DNA of 64,000 nucleotides from UBA1413 sp964650525 (lineage in GTDB: Bacteria; Bacteroidota; Bacteroidia; Bacteroidales; Prolixibacteraceae), in the NCBI GenBank assembly GCA_964650525.1, contig CAZYUA010000004.1, positions 104,777 through 168,776 of the forward strand, read 5' to 3'. Every line of letters starts with the position of its first letter. Position 1 is the first letter of the stretch. The notes under the pieces were generated by a model. It did no database searches. It worked only from the letters and a program-made list of their open reading frames with translations, and was not told where the DNA came from. Below are positions 8,889-17,239 of this stretch, in pieces. Position numbers and translations under genes: made by a program.

Positions 8889-9890
8889 TCACCCCACCGT
8901 GCCGGCATAGATCACCAGGGCCAGTCCTGCCAGGAAGAGGGCGAACATGGCGGTCAGCAATCCGGAAGTGCCTTTGGAGCCTTTGAATTCCTTCCAGATA
9001 AAGACGCCCCAGAGGGCAGCCACCAGGGTGGCGCCCTGTCCGAGGCCGTAGGAGATGGCGTACCCCGCTTTTCCGGCGGCGATAATGCTGAACATCATGC
9101 CGACGCACCAGATCGCGCCTCCCAGGATGCCGGTGAGGTGCTCTTTGGCAGATCCCCTGAAATATTGGGCATATTGAACGGGGGCACCTTCGAAGGGTTT
9201 TTTCATGATCAGCGTGTTGAAGATGAAGTTGCTGGCGAAGATTCCGAGGGAAAAGATGAAAACGGCCGTGTAGGGGGTCAGCAATCCTGCTTCGGGGGTT
9301 TCAAACACCGGGGCCATAGAACTGGCCACGAAGCGGTAGAACAAGGCCATCAGGATTCCCCCGGTCGCGGAGAGCAGGATTCCCCGGGCCGGGATTTTGC
9401 TCGACTGGACGGCTTTTTTGCGGTAGGCTACGGCGTCGAGGAGGATGGCTAGGGTGATGAGGGCCACGCCCGTGAATAGCCAGAAGGCATTCCCCTGCGG
9501 GGTAGCCACATAGTTGATGACAACGCCCAAGACCAGTGCAATGCCGATGCCCACGGGAAAAGCCACCGACATCCCGGCAATGGAGATGGCCGCGGCGATT
9601 AATATGTTGGCGGCATTGAAAACGATGCCTCCCAGGAAGGCATTTCCCAGGGGTTTCAGTCCGGCTTGGGACAAATCGGCCACGAATCCGCGACCCATAG
9701 CCCCACTACTGCCAAGGGTGAAGGCAAAAAGGATCGACATCAGCACGATGCCGATGACATAATCCCAGTAAAAGAGTTCGTAACGCCACGATTTTTGCGC
9801 CAGCTTCTGGGTGTTGGCCCAGGATCCCCAGCAGAGCATGGTCACGAAGCAAAGGACGATGGCCAGGGTGTAAGAATTGACGATGTACAT
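8889..9890 (-). CDS. GRP/RhaT-type sugar permease (10 TM drug/metabolite superfamily)
   Basis: A 333-residue hydrophobic protein with about ten predicted transmembrane helices and no other domain. It fits the glucose/ribose porter (GRP) group of the drug/metabolite transporter superfamily, which moves sugars across the inner membrane by proton symport. Features seen are the N-terminal CWGSWANTQK segment, the AANILIAAAISIAGMSVAFPVGIGIALVLG helix pair and a C-terminal ILGGAIWCVGMMFSIIAAGKAGYAISYGLGQGATL core. It sits between the DraG-like gene and the GH2 gene on the same strand and near a ribokinase, which favours ribose or a related monosaccharide as cargo (inference). Confidence 0.8.
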   Translation of the reverse strand: MYIVNSYTLAIVLCFVTMLCWGSWANTQKLAQKSWRYELFYWDYVIGIVLMSILFAFTLGSSGAMGRGFVADLSQAGLKPLGNAFLGGIVFNAANILIAAAISIAGMSVAFPVGIGIALVLGVVINYVATPQGNAFWLFTGVALITLAILLDAVAYRKKAVQSSKIPARGILLSATGGILMALFYRFVASSMAPVFETPEAGLLTPYTAVFIFSLGIFASNFIFNTLIMKKPFEGAPVQYAQYFRGSAKEHLTGILGGAIWCVGMMFSIIAAGKAGYAISYGLGQGATLVAALWGVFIWKEFKGSKGTSGLLTAMFALFLAGLALVIYAGTVG

Positions 9891-9929
9891 ATTAGTAGTG
9901 GTTAGAATGTGACAAGTTGGTTTAAGATT

Positions 9930-9965
9930 GCGGATTGCAGAATTCGGATGGCGGATTTAGCGGAT
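9930..9965. repeat. short degenerate GCGGAT repeats
   Basis: GCGGAT occurs at 9930, 9951 and 9960, with a related TTCGGAT at 9943, in the 118-base gap between the GRP porter and the DraG-like gene. It looks like a small dispersed intergenic repeat; no function is claimed. Confidence 0.5.
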
Positions 9966-10008
9966 TGTTATTCAGGATAAATCCGGAACCAGCATCGGCA
10001 CTTCGAAA

Positions 10009-11628
10009 TCACTGAAAAGAGAACTTGCTGGTTTCGTTGATTTTCGCGGCTGTTTTGAAGACCACGGCTTCGGAAATGGTAACCCTGGTCCCTTCCGATT
10101 CAGGCCGTTTTTCGCCCTTCACTACCACCTGAAGGGTGTGGGGACCTTCGGGGAGTCCCGTGATGTGGAAAAGATTCATGTTCAGATGCTCCTGGCCGGC
10201 ATAATGAAAATAGCAATCGACGCTTCGCCGGAATGTTCCGTCGATAAAGATATCGGCAATGCCTCCGTCCTTCAGCCAGTTACCCACCAGGGAAACCCCG
10301 GTTCCTTCAAAGCGGAAGGTGATCTTATCTCCGGGTTGGGTGCTGAAGAGCGCCTGTTCTTTTACCGGTTCCGCGGAATGGGTGTTGGTGAGGCCGTACT
10401 TTTCCCATTTCCCTTCGGCCAGACAGAAGGAGGTGTCGGAAACCGGGACCCTTTTGTCGAAAACCAGGTTGGGGAATGCTTCCTCAAAGGGAAGGGGTTG
10501 AGGCTGCTGCATCTTTATTTTCAGGCGATCCCCGGCACTCTCCCCTCCGTTTGCAGCGGCCAGCCGGACCGCATAAGCCAGGGTTTGGTCCACGGCCTTC
10601 CGGAAGGAATAGTCGGTATGGATAAAAAGGGAATCGCCGGTTTGGTTCACGGCTTGTTGCCACTCCGCCGGCAAACCGCTGAAACCGTTGATAAGGCCGA
10701 TGACGGCCACGGCATTGGAGGGGTTGCAGTCGGAATCCTGTCCGCAGCGGGTGGATATTTCCATGGTTTTCAGCGGGTCGCCTTCGCCGTAGAGCAAGCC
10801 CATGACGATGTAGGCCCCGTTCAGCTTGGCATCGATATTAAAGGAACTTCCCGATTCACAGATTTGCACTTTTCCCCATTTGGCCTCCAGTTCATTCCAG
10901 GCAGCCCGCCAGTCGGAAGGGTAGTGCTGGTGCAACAGGATCACATCCCTGACGATTTTGGCATAGTCGCTTTCGGCCGGAATGGAAAGCAGGGCTTTGT
11001 CGATGATTTTGGGGATGTCGTTTTCGAAATACGCTTCGGCGTATAGGGCGGCCACGAAAGCCCCGCCATAGACGCCATCGCCGTAATTCATGATGTGGCC
11101 GGTTTTGTCGGCCAGCTGGTTGGCGGTAAGGGGCATACCCGGACACATGAACCCGATGTAGTCGGCCTCGATCTGGAAGTCGATGTCGTCGGCATGAAGG
11201 TTAAAGTCGGGATGGCCCGATTGCGGGGGGAAGATGCTGTCGAAATAGTTTTTCCGGGCCTGCACGTTGGCATGCCAGAGGTGGTAGCCGGCTTTGGCGA
11301 AGAGTTCCTGGTATTTTTTTGCCGGGGCGTCCATGCAGTAGCGGTCCATGGTCATCAGGAAGGTGAGCTGCACATAGATGTCATCCTGCCAGAGGGCGCC
11401 CCTCACGTCGGCAGGGGTCCAGTGGATGGAGTCCTCATAGGTATTCCCCTGGGCCCTGAACTCGGTGGGAGCGCCATAGGTCACCCCGATCATCTTGCCG
11501 GCCCACCCTCCGGCAATTTTGTCTTTCAGCGTATCCAGGGGGATTTCCCTGAATTCCTGCGATGTGGGATTGCCACAGGAAACCAGCAGGAGCAGCCAGC
11601 ATAAAGCGGAAAAGGCTTTTTTCTTCAT
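10009..11628 (-). CDS. secreted ADP-ribosylglycohydrolase (DraG)-family lipoprotein
   Basis: A 539-residue protein with a lipoprotein signal (LLLLVSC, Cys18), so it should act in the periplasm. Residues about 30-370 carry the all-helical DraG/ARH fold: DKIAGGWAGKMIGVTYG at the start, an Asp pair at 82-83 (WQDDIYVQ) and the metal-binding GQDSDCNPSNA motif with Asp298 and Asp300. Known relatives remove ADP-ribose from proteins or hydrolyse related ribosides. The last 170 residues look like a beta-sandwich, with GDKITFRFEGTGVSLVG typical of a binding module. A secreted location is unusual for DraG enzymes. The adjoining ribokinase and GRP porter suggest release and uptake of ribose-containing compounds (inference). 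Confidence 0.85.
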   Translation of the reverse strand: MKKKAFSALCWLLLLVSCGNPTSQEFREIPLDTLKDKIAGGWAGKMIGVTYGAPTEFRAQGNTYEDSIHWTPADVRGALWQDDIYVQLTFLMTMDRYCMDAPAKKYQELFAKAGYHLWHANVQARKNYFDSIFPPQSGHPDFNLHADDIDFQIEADYIGFMCPGMPLTANQLADKTGHIMNYGDGVYGGAFVAALYAEAYFENDIPKIIDKALLSIPAESDYAKIVRDVILLHQHYPSDWRAAWNELEAKWGKVQICESGSSFNIDAKLNGAYIVMGLLYGEGDPLKTMEISTRCGQDSDCNPSNAVAVIGLINGFSGLPAEWQQAVNQTGDSLFIHTDYSFRKAVDQTLAYAVRLAAANGGESAGDRLKIKMQQPQPLPFEEAFPNLVFDKRVPVSDTSFCLAEGKWEKYGLTNTHSAEPVKEQALFSTQPGDKITFRFEGTGVSLVGNWLKDGGIADIFIDGTFRRSVDCYFHYAGQEHLNMNLFHITGLPEGPHTLQVVVKGEKRPESEGTRVTISEAVVFKTAAKINETSKFSFQ

Positions 11629-11745
11629 GTAAGTCCGGCGTTTTAATTGTTTATTTTATCAAACAGGTGCAATGGTCTGATGCCAAAGAACACGGTCACT
11701 TCCGGCACCGGTGCGATGGGCTTCATCCTGTCACACTGATTATTT

Positions 11746-12648
11746 TCAGAGTTCGTTTCTGTAGGGTACAGACGACTGGGCTCCGGGTCTCGTGACAGAA
11801 ATGGCGGCAGCCGCGTTGGCAAAACGGATCGACTCTTCCAGGGATTTTCCTTCGGAGAGCGCAACGGCAAGAGCCCCGTTAAAGGTGTCGCCGGCAGCGG
11901 TGGTATCCACGGCTTTCACCGTAGGAGCGGGGATCATGCCGCTTTCCCCTCCGGAAAGGTAAAAAGCGCCTGCGGCACCCAGGGTAATGATGACATGCTC
12001 CACTCCTTTCCGGATTAGCCATAAAGCAGCCTCCCTCGCCGAAGATTCACCGGTAACGGGGATACCTGTAAGCAGCGAAGCCTCAGTCTCGTTCGGGGTG
12101 ATCATGAAGAGTGCCTTCAGAAGTTCATCGGAGAGGGGTGAAGCCGGGGCCGGATTGAGGATCACCTTTTTGTTCATCCTGCGGGCCAGGCCGGCGATGT
12201 ATTCAACGGTGGGAATGGGTATTTCCAGCTGGAGGAGCACATAATCCGCCAGTTCCAGTTCCGGAATGGCTTTGTCAAAATCTTCCGGCGTGAAAGTTCC
12301 GTTGGCGCCGGGAGCCACCACGATTGTGTTTTCGCCCAAATCGTTTACGGTGATCAAAGCCACTCCGCTGGGGGTTCCGGGATCCACGGACATGCAGCTG
12401 ACGTCGATGCCTTCCTCCGTAAGTTGGCGGATGGCCTGATGTCCGAAGAGGTCGTTGCCGGTTTTGCCGGCAAAGGTAACGTCACCCCCCAGCCGGGCGG
12501 CGGCAACGGCCTGGTTGGCTCCCTTACCCCCGGCATTCATCATGAATTCACCCCCCAGGATGGTCTCCCCCGGAGCGGGAAAATGACCGCTGCGCACCAC
12601 CATGTCGGTGTTGCTGCTTCCGCACACCAGGATCTTCGGCCGTCTCAT
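11746..12648 (-). CDS. rbsK: ribokinase (PfkB family)
   Basis: A 300-residue PfkB-type sugar kinase that should phosphorylate ribose, or a similar sugar, at O5 with ATP. The start MRRPKILVCGSSNTD fits ribokinase; the open frame runs further upstream, but that extension lies inside the fucosidase gene and is not protein-like. The substrate motif GGEFMMNAGGKGANQAV, the ATP-site NPNETEA-like MITPNETEA and the DTTAAGDTFNGA anion hole with the catalytic Asp are all present. The ATG overlaps the fucosidase stop by 4 bases (ATGA), indicating translational coupling. Ribokinase is favoured over fructokinase by NTDMVV and overall layout. Confidence 0.88.
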   Translation of the reverse strand: MRRPKILVCGSSNTDMVVRSGHFPAPGETILGGEFMMNAGGKGANQAVAAARLGGDVTFAGKTGNDLFGHQAIRQLTEEGIDVSCMSVDPGTPSGVALITVNDLGENTIVVAPGANGTFTPEDFDKAIPELELADYVLLQLEIPIPTVEYIAGLARRMNKKVILNPAPASPLSDELLKALFMITPNETEASLLTGIPVTGESSAREAALWLIRKGVEHVIITLGAAGAFYLSGGESGMIPAPTVKAVDTTAAGDTFNGALAVALSEGKSLEESIRFANAAAAISVTRPGAQSSVPYRNEL

Positions 12649-14021
12649 GGGTATTGCATGTCGATCCGGATCACCGTGTCGTAGGGAACCGGTTTTTCCG
12701 TTGAGGTGCCCGTATTGATAAAGAGGTTCCCTTCCTCCATGTTGCCCCACCAGTTTTTCACAAAGGAGAGTTCTGCCCCCGAGGAAAGCTGGTAAATGTT
12801 CTTCACCTTTTCGGCATGAACGCCGCGGGTGTTCAACTGGCCGATATTGGGATACATCCAGTGGGCATAAATGGTGTTGCCTTTCCGGGTATAGCGGCCC
12901 CAATCGGGTTTTGAAAGCTTGCACGATCCTGCGCCATAGATGCTTTCACTGTTGCGCTTCATCCATTTACCCACCTCCTTCAGAATGGCGATGCTCTCGT
13001 CGGGAATTAGCCCACGGGCATCGGGACCGACATTCAGCAGCAGGTTGCCATCCTTGCTGACGCAATTTACCAGACTTTGCACCACCAGCTCGGGGGATTT
13101 CCAGTTTTTGTCCGATTCGTTGTATCCCCAGTGGTTGTTCAGGGTCAGGCAGGTCTCCCAGGGAATGGGGTTCCCGTACTGGTCAAGGATAGGCGCATCG
13201 GGAATTCCCTGTTCGGGGGTTTCAAAATCGCCCAGAAGACTCACCTTTCTTTTTCCTGCCGTCATTCCCACATGGGTTTCCAGACGATTATCGAGAATGA
13301 TGCCGGGTTGATGCTTCCGTACCATGCTGACCAGTTCTTTGGCTTTCCACTTATCCCCGCTGAAGTCGTCGAAAGAGTAATCGAACCACATGATGTCCAA
13401 TTTTCCATATTGGGTGACCAGTTCTTCCACTTGCCCATGCATATATTTCAGGTAGTTGTCCCAGTTGAAATTCCGTTTGGCGTACTCCTTGTCGTCGCGC
13501 TGGGGATGGTTCCCCACGTTGGGATAGTCGGGGTGGTGCCAGTCGATGATGGAATAATAAAGCCCCACTTTGAGCCCTTCAGCACGGAAGGCGTCGAGGA
13601 ACTCCCTGACCAGGTCGCGGCCGTCGAATCGGGGCGTGAGTTTGTAGTCGGTGAGTTTGCTGTCGAAGAGGCAGTAGCCGTCGTGGTGTTTGGCGGTGAG
13701 GACGGCATACTTCATGCCGGCAGCCTTGGCCAGGCGTGCCCATTCCCGTGCGTCGAACTGTCCGGGATAAAAGGCATCGATGTACTTCCGGTAGTTTTCG
13801 GTGGTGATCTGTTCGTTCGACTTCACCCACTCGCCCCGCGCGGGTACCGCATAGGCGCCAAAATGGATAAACATGCCGAAACGTGCTTCCCGCCACCATT
13901 GGGTGCGCTCCATCACCTTGGTGTAATTCTCAGTGTATTCTGCAGGAGGTTGATCCTGTGCCATCAGAGAGCGTGCCGAAAGAATCAGTACAAGGACAAA
14001 TAATGACTTTACGCGTTTCAT
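12645..14021 (-). CDS. GH29 alpha-L-fucosidase
   Basis: A 458-residue exported glycoside hydrolase family 29 enzyme that should release terminal alpha-L-fucose by a retaining mechanism. The signal peptide is MKRVKSLFVLVLILSARSLMA. The barrel shows WWREARFGMFIHFG, the active-site HHDGYCLFDS near 112, YYSIIDWHHPDY near 165 and the predicted nucleophile Asp214 in MWFDYSFDD. GNLLLNVGPDARG ends the barrel, and a short beta domain follows. It is first in a minus-strand series with ribokinase (4-base overlap), DraG-like hydrolase, GRP porter and GH2. Specificity for fucose over the rarer GH29 activities is inferred from the HHDG motif. Confidence 0.92.
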   Translation of the reverse strand: MKRVKSLFVLVLILSARSLMAQDQPPAEYTENYTKVMERTQWWREARFGMFIHFGAYAVPARGEWVKSNEQITTENYRKYIDAFYPGQFDAREWARLAKAAGMKYAVLTAKHHDGYCLFDSKLTDYKLTPRFDGRDLVREFLDAFRAEGLKVGLYYSIIDWHHPDYPNVGNHPQRDDKEYAKRNFNWDNYLKYMHGQVEELVTQYGKLDIMWFDYSFDDFSGDKWKAKELVSMVRKHQPGIILDNRLETHVGMTAGKRKVSLLGDFETPEQGIPDAPILDQYGNPIPWETCLTLNNHWGYNESDKNWKSPELVVQSLVNCVSKDGNLLLNVGPDARGLIPDESIAILKEVGKWMKRNSESIYGAGSCKLSKPDWGRYTRKGNTIYAHWMYPNIGQLNTRGVHAEKVKNIYQLSSGAELSFVKNWWGNMEEGNLFINTGTSTEKPVPYDTVIRIDMQYP

Positions 14022-14153
14022 GATTCGTGGTTTATCGGTTTTGCATACAATATTAGGGATATAAATCGGAAAAACTTAAAACACAAAAACATAAAGACAC
14101 CGGTAATTACGGCTTTTTTATTAGTTTTAAAAAAAATACTAAAACAGGAACTT

Positions 14154-15074
14154 ATGAATACGACAAGGAGGGATTTTTTGAAAAACGGTGTTTTGGTTGC
14201 CGGGGGAATGGCGCTGATGCCAGCATGGGGTTGTTCTCCGGCCGGCAAAAAGGAAGCTGCCAAACCAGCTCTCACTATGGCTCTGCAGCTATACAGCGTG
14301 CGGGATGAAATGACTGCTGACCCGCTGGGTACGTTGACCCGGCTGGCGGAGATGGGCTATACCTATGTGGAGCATGCCAACTATGTGGACCACAAATTCT
14401 ATGGCTGGACGGCCGGAGAGTTCAAAAAAGTGCTCGATGACCTGGGGTTGAAAATGCCCTCCGGTCATACAGTACTGGGCAAAAACCACTGGGATGAAAC
14501 CCTTCAGGACTTCACCGGTGACTGGAAGAAACTCGTCGAAGATGCAGCAACTATGGGACAGCAGTATGTGGTGAGTCCGTGGCTCGATCAAAGCATGTAC
14601 AGCGACATGGATACCTTGCTGAAATACATGGAGGTCTTCAACAAATGCGGGGAACTCTGCCAGAAGGCCGGCATGCGCTTCGGATACCATAACCACGACT
14701 TCGAATTCAGTCATAAGATCGGCGGGGAAATGCTCTTTGACCTGATCATGCAGCATACCGATAAGGACAAAGTGGTGTTGCAGCTCGATACGGGAAATAT
14801 GTACATGGCCGGGGCCCTGGCCAAGGATCTACTGGGAAAATATCCGGGCAGGTATGACAATATCCACATCAAGGACATGATCGCACGAGCCGATGGAGAA
14901 GGTTTCGAAAGTACCATCCTGGGGAAAGGGGTATTACCCATCAAAGAGATTACCGATCTGGCGCGCGACTCGGGAACCACCCTTTTTGTAATCGAACAGG
15001 AGTCCTACCAGGGTCTCGCACCCCTCGACTGCATGAACGAGAACCTGAAAGTGGTGAAAGGCTGGGGATATTGA
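14154..15074 (+). CDS. Tat-exported sugar phosphate isomerase/epimerase-like TIM-barrel protein
   Basis: A 306-residue protein of the xylose-isomerase-like TIM-barrel superfamily. The N-terminus is a twin-arginine signal (TTRRDFLKNG) ending in WGC, so it is probably a periplasmic lipoprotein anchored at Cys27. Barrel landmarks are LQLYSVRDE, YHNHDFEF with metal-binding His/Glu, LQLDTGNMYMAG and IHIKDM near the C-terminus. Such proteins isomerise or epimerise sugars or inositols, although exported members often act on keto-sugars (known for relatives, inferred here). It begins a plus-strand series with a methyltransferase and a URO-D-family gene, and is divergent from the fucosidase across 132 bases. 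Confidence 0.85.
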   Translation: MNTTRRDFLKNGVLVAGGMALMPAWGCSPAGKKEAAKPALTMALQLYSVRDEMTADPLGTLTRLAEMGYTYVEHANYVDHKFYGWTAGEFKKVLDDLGLKMPSGHTVLGKNHWDETLQDFTGDWKKLVEDAATMGQQYVVSPWLDQSMYSDMDTLLKYMEVFNKCGELCQKAGMRFGYHNHDFEFSHKIGGEMLFDLIMQHTDKDKVVLQLDTGNMYMAGALAKDLLGKYPGRYDNIHIKDMIARADGEGFESTILGKGVLPIKEITDLARDSGTTLFVIEQESYQGLAPLDCMNENLKVVKGWGY

Positions 15075-15100
15075 TGTACCCCTCTTAAACAAGTAATCTC

Positions 15101-15874
15101 ATGAACGACGAAAACAAGTCCATCCATGAATTTGATTATGACCTGATCTGTGAATATTTCTCCTATGTGGAAAGACAAGGACCAGGCAGTCCGGAATCGA
15201 CCCTGAAAGCCCTGGGCTTTATCGACAATCTGACCGGAGATTCACGCATAGCCGATATCGGTTGCGGAACCGGAGGCCAGACGATGGTCATGGCGCAACA
15301 TTCCCCCGGCACAATAACCGGGATCGACCTTTTTCCCCGGTTTATCGATCTGTTCAACGCCAATGCCCGGAAGTTCAAGCTGGAGGAACGGGTGAAAGGA
15401 ATCGTCGGGAATATGGATGCCCTCCCTTTTGAAGAGGAGGAGTTCGACCTGATCTGGTCGGAAGGAGCCATCTACAATATCGGATTTGAACGGGGCATCA
15501 CCGAATGGCAGAAGTTCCTGAAGCCCGGTGGGTATCTGGCTGTCACTGAAGCATCATGGTTTACAGATAGCCAGCCTGATGAAATCAACGATTTCTGGAT
15601 GGATGCCTATCCTGAAATAGACACCATCTCCCATAAAGTCGAACAGTTACAAAAGGCAGGTTATGTGCCTGTCGCTACCTTCGTATTACCGGAAACCTGC
15701 TGGACGGACCATTTCTATGTGAAGCAGGTGGCCGCAGCGGAGATCTTCCTGCAGAAATACAGGGGAAACAGGATGGCGGAAGAACTGGTGGCCAACGAAC
15801 GAAAGGAAGCTGAAATTTATGCCAGATATAAAGCCTATTACGGGTATGTCTTTTATATCGGAAAGAAAATATAG
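15101..15874 (+). CDS. class I SAM-dependent methyltransferase
   Basis: A 257-residue cytosolic Rossmann-fold methyltransferase. Motif I is IADIGCGTGGQT (about 47-58), the acidic end of strand 2 is ITGIDLFP, and FEEEEFDLIWSEGAIYNIGFE is motif post-II with an LKPGGYLAVTE motif III. It is close to the ubiquinone/menaquinone-methyltransferase-like group (Methyltransf_11), and the substrate is unknown. It begins 26 bases after the TIM-barrel gene and is probably cotranscribed. A GTTGAA/ATTCAAC inverted repeat follows the stop at 15884-15904. Confidence 0.85.
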   Translation: MNDENKSIHEFDYDLICEYFSYVERQGPGSPESTLKALGFIDNLTGDSRIADIGCGTGGQTMVMAQHSPGTITGIDLFPRFIDLFNANARKFKLEERVKGIVGNMDALPFEEEEFDLIWSEGAIYNIGFERGITEWQKFLKPGGYLAVTEASWFTDSQPDEINDFWMDAYPEIDTISHKVEQLQKAGYVPVATFVLPETCWTDHFYVKQVAAAEIFLQKYRGNRMAEELVANERKEAEIYARYKAYYGYVFYIGKKI

Positions 15875-15883
15875 GAAACAGAC

Positions 15884-15904
15884 CAGGAGTTGAAATTCAA
15901 CCTG
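15884..15904 (+). terminator. weak inverted repeat after the methyltransferase gene
   Basis: CAGG-A-GTTGAA is followed directly by ATTCAAC-CTG, giving a short stem with almost no loop, and a mixed T-rich run follows. It could be a weak terminator or an attenuator before the URO-D gene. Confidence 0.3.
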
Positions 15905-15963
15905 TTGATTTCTCATTTCGATAATATGATCGTGACAATTTCATTTCTGTTTTGATTATTGCC

Positions 15964-15968
15964 GGAGG
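15964..15968 (+). promoter_or_regulatory. ribosome-binding site GGAGG that fixes the URO-D gene start
   Basis: GGAGG lies 9 bases before the ATG at 15977. The frame also has a TTG at 15959, but that codon would sit before this site, so the ATG is preferred. Strong Shine-Dalgarno sequences are rare in this window. Confidence 0.6.
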
Positions 15969-15976
15969 AAAAAGGA

Positions 15977-17239
15977 ATGACTTCAAAAGAGAGGTTTGAC
16001 TGCACTATGCAGCATCAACAGCCTGACAGGGTGGTGGTGGATTTTGGTTCGACATCGGTTACAGGCATTCATGTGCTGGCTGTTCAGGAGCTCAGGAGGC
16101 ACTTCGGTCTGGACGACAAACCTGTCCGTGTGATAGAACCCTATCAAATGCTTGGTGAGATCGACAGCGACTTAGCGGAAGCCATGGGTATTGATGTGGT
16201 GGGTGCCTGGGGTCCCGGTAATATGTTTGGTTTTTTCAACCACGAACCTTTAAAAGAGTTCATGACTCCCTGGGGCCAGAAAGTTCTTGTTCCCTCAGAA
16301 TTCAACACCACCCGTGACGAGAAAGGAGATGTGCTGATCTTTCCGGGTGGCGATCCCACTGCTCCTCCCTCTTCCCGTATGCCTGCAGGGGGTTATTTTT
16401 TCGATGCCATTATCAGGCAGGAACCCTTTAATGAGACAAATCCTGATGTCCATGATAACCTGGAAGAATTTGGGCTTATCAGCGAAGCAGACCTTGATTT
16501 CTGGAGAGCATCCACTTTAAAGGCCCGCCAAACAGGAAAAGCCGTCGTGGCCGCCTTCGGGGGAACGGCTCTGGGTGATATTGCCCTGGTGCCGGCGGTC
16601 CAACTGAAACAGCCCAAAGGCATCCGCGACATTGTCGAGTGGTATATGAGCATCCTGGTCCGCCCCGACTATATCAGGGCTTTATTTGATCAACAGACGG
16701 AAATTGCTCTGGAGAACCTTTCACGGCTGCACAACGTCGTCGGCGATCACATCGATGTGGTGAACATCTGCGGGACTGATTTTGGCACCCAGGAGTCGAC
16801 TTTCTGTTCGCCGGAACAGTTTGATGAGATATGGCTGCCCTATTACCGTAAGATGAACGACTGGATCCATACCCATACGAGTTGGAAAACCTTCAAGCAT
16901 TCCTGCGGAGCTGTCGAATCGCTGATGAGAAGCTTTATCAGGGCTGGTTTTGATATCATCAATCCGGTACAGATCGGAGCCAGGGGGATGGACCCCGTTT
17001 ACCTGAAAAAAACCTATGGCAGGGATGTGGTATTCTGGGGCGGGGGCGTGGATACCCAAAAAACCCTTCCTTTTGCAACTCCAGCAAAGGTAAAGGAGGA
17101 GGTTCTCAAACTGTGCGGGATTTTTGCCAGTGGGGGGGGCTTTGTGTTCAATACCATTCACAACATTCAGGCAAATGTGCCTGTGTCAAATATTGTGGCC
17201 ATGCTCGAAGCCGTCAGGGAATTCAACGGCATCCCTTAG
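15977..17239 (+). CDS. uroporphyrinogen decarboxylase (URO-D)-family protein, MtaA-like
   Basis: A 420-residue cytosolic protein of the URO-D superfamily, which includes HemE and the MtaA/MtbA corrinoid-methyltransferase group. It is longer than HemE and shows FKHSCGAVESL, resembling the His-x-Cys zinc site of the methyltransferase branch. The C-terminal GGGFVFNTIHNIQANVPVSN is typical of the catabolic-cluster subgroup. No corrinoid protein is encoded nearby, so methyl transfer is only a possibility. It follows a methyltransferase and an exported TIM-barrel gene. The last 54 bases overlap the 3' end of the MFS gene on the opposite strand. Confidence 0.85.
   Translation: MTSKERFDCTMQHQQPDRVVVDFGSTSVTGIHVLAVQELRRHFGLDDKPVRVIEPYQMLGEIDSDLAEAMGIDVVGAWGPGNMFGFFNHEPLKEFMTPWGQKVLVPSEFNTTRDEKGDVLIFPGGDPTAPPSSRMPAGGYFFDAIIRQEPFNETNPDVHDNLEEFGLISEADLDFWRASTLKARQTGKAVVAAFGGTALGDIALVPAVQLKQPKGIRDIVEWYMSILVRPDYIRALFDQQTEIALENLSRLHNVVGDHIDVVNICGTDFGTQESTFCSPEQFDEIWLPYYRKMNDWIHTHTSWKTFKHSCGAVESLMRSFIRAGFDIINPVQIGARGMDPVYLKKTYGRDVVFWGGGVDTQKTLPFATPAKVKEEVLKLCGIFASGGGFVFNTIHNIQANVPVSNIVAMLEAVREFNGIP

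Noticed and set aside
12649..12924. 92-codon N-terminal extension of the ribokinase frame
   Set aside because: It lies inside the fucosidase gene, is rich in Arg/His/Pro, and the coupled ATGA start at 12648 gives a normal ribokinase.
13077..14003. Long plus-strand open frame across the GH29 gene
   Set aside because: The minus strand holds signal peptide, HHDG and nucleophile motifs; the plus-strand translation is repetitive Val/Phe-rich noise.
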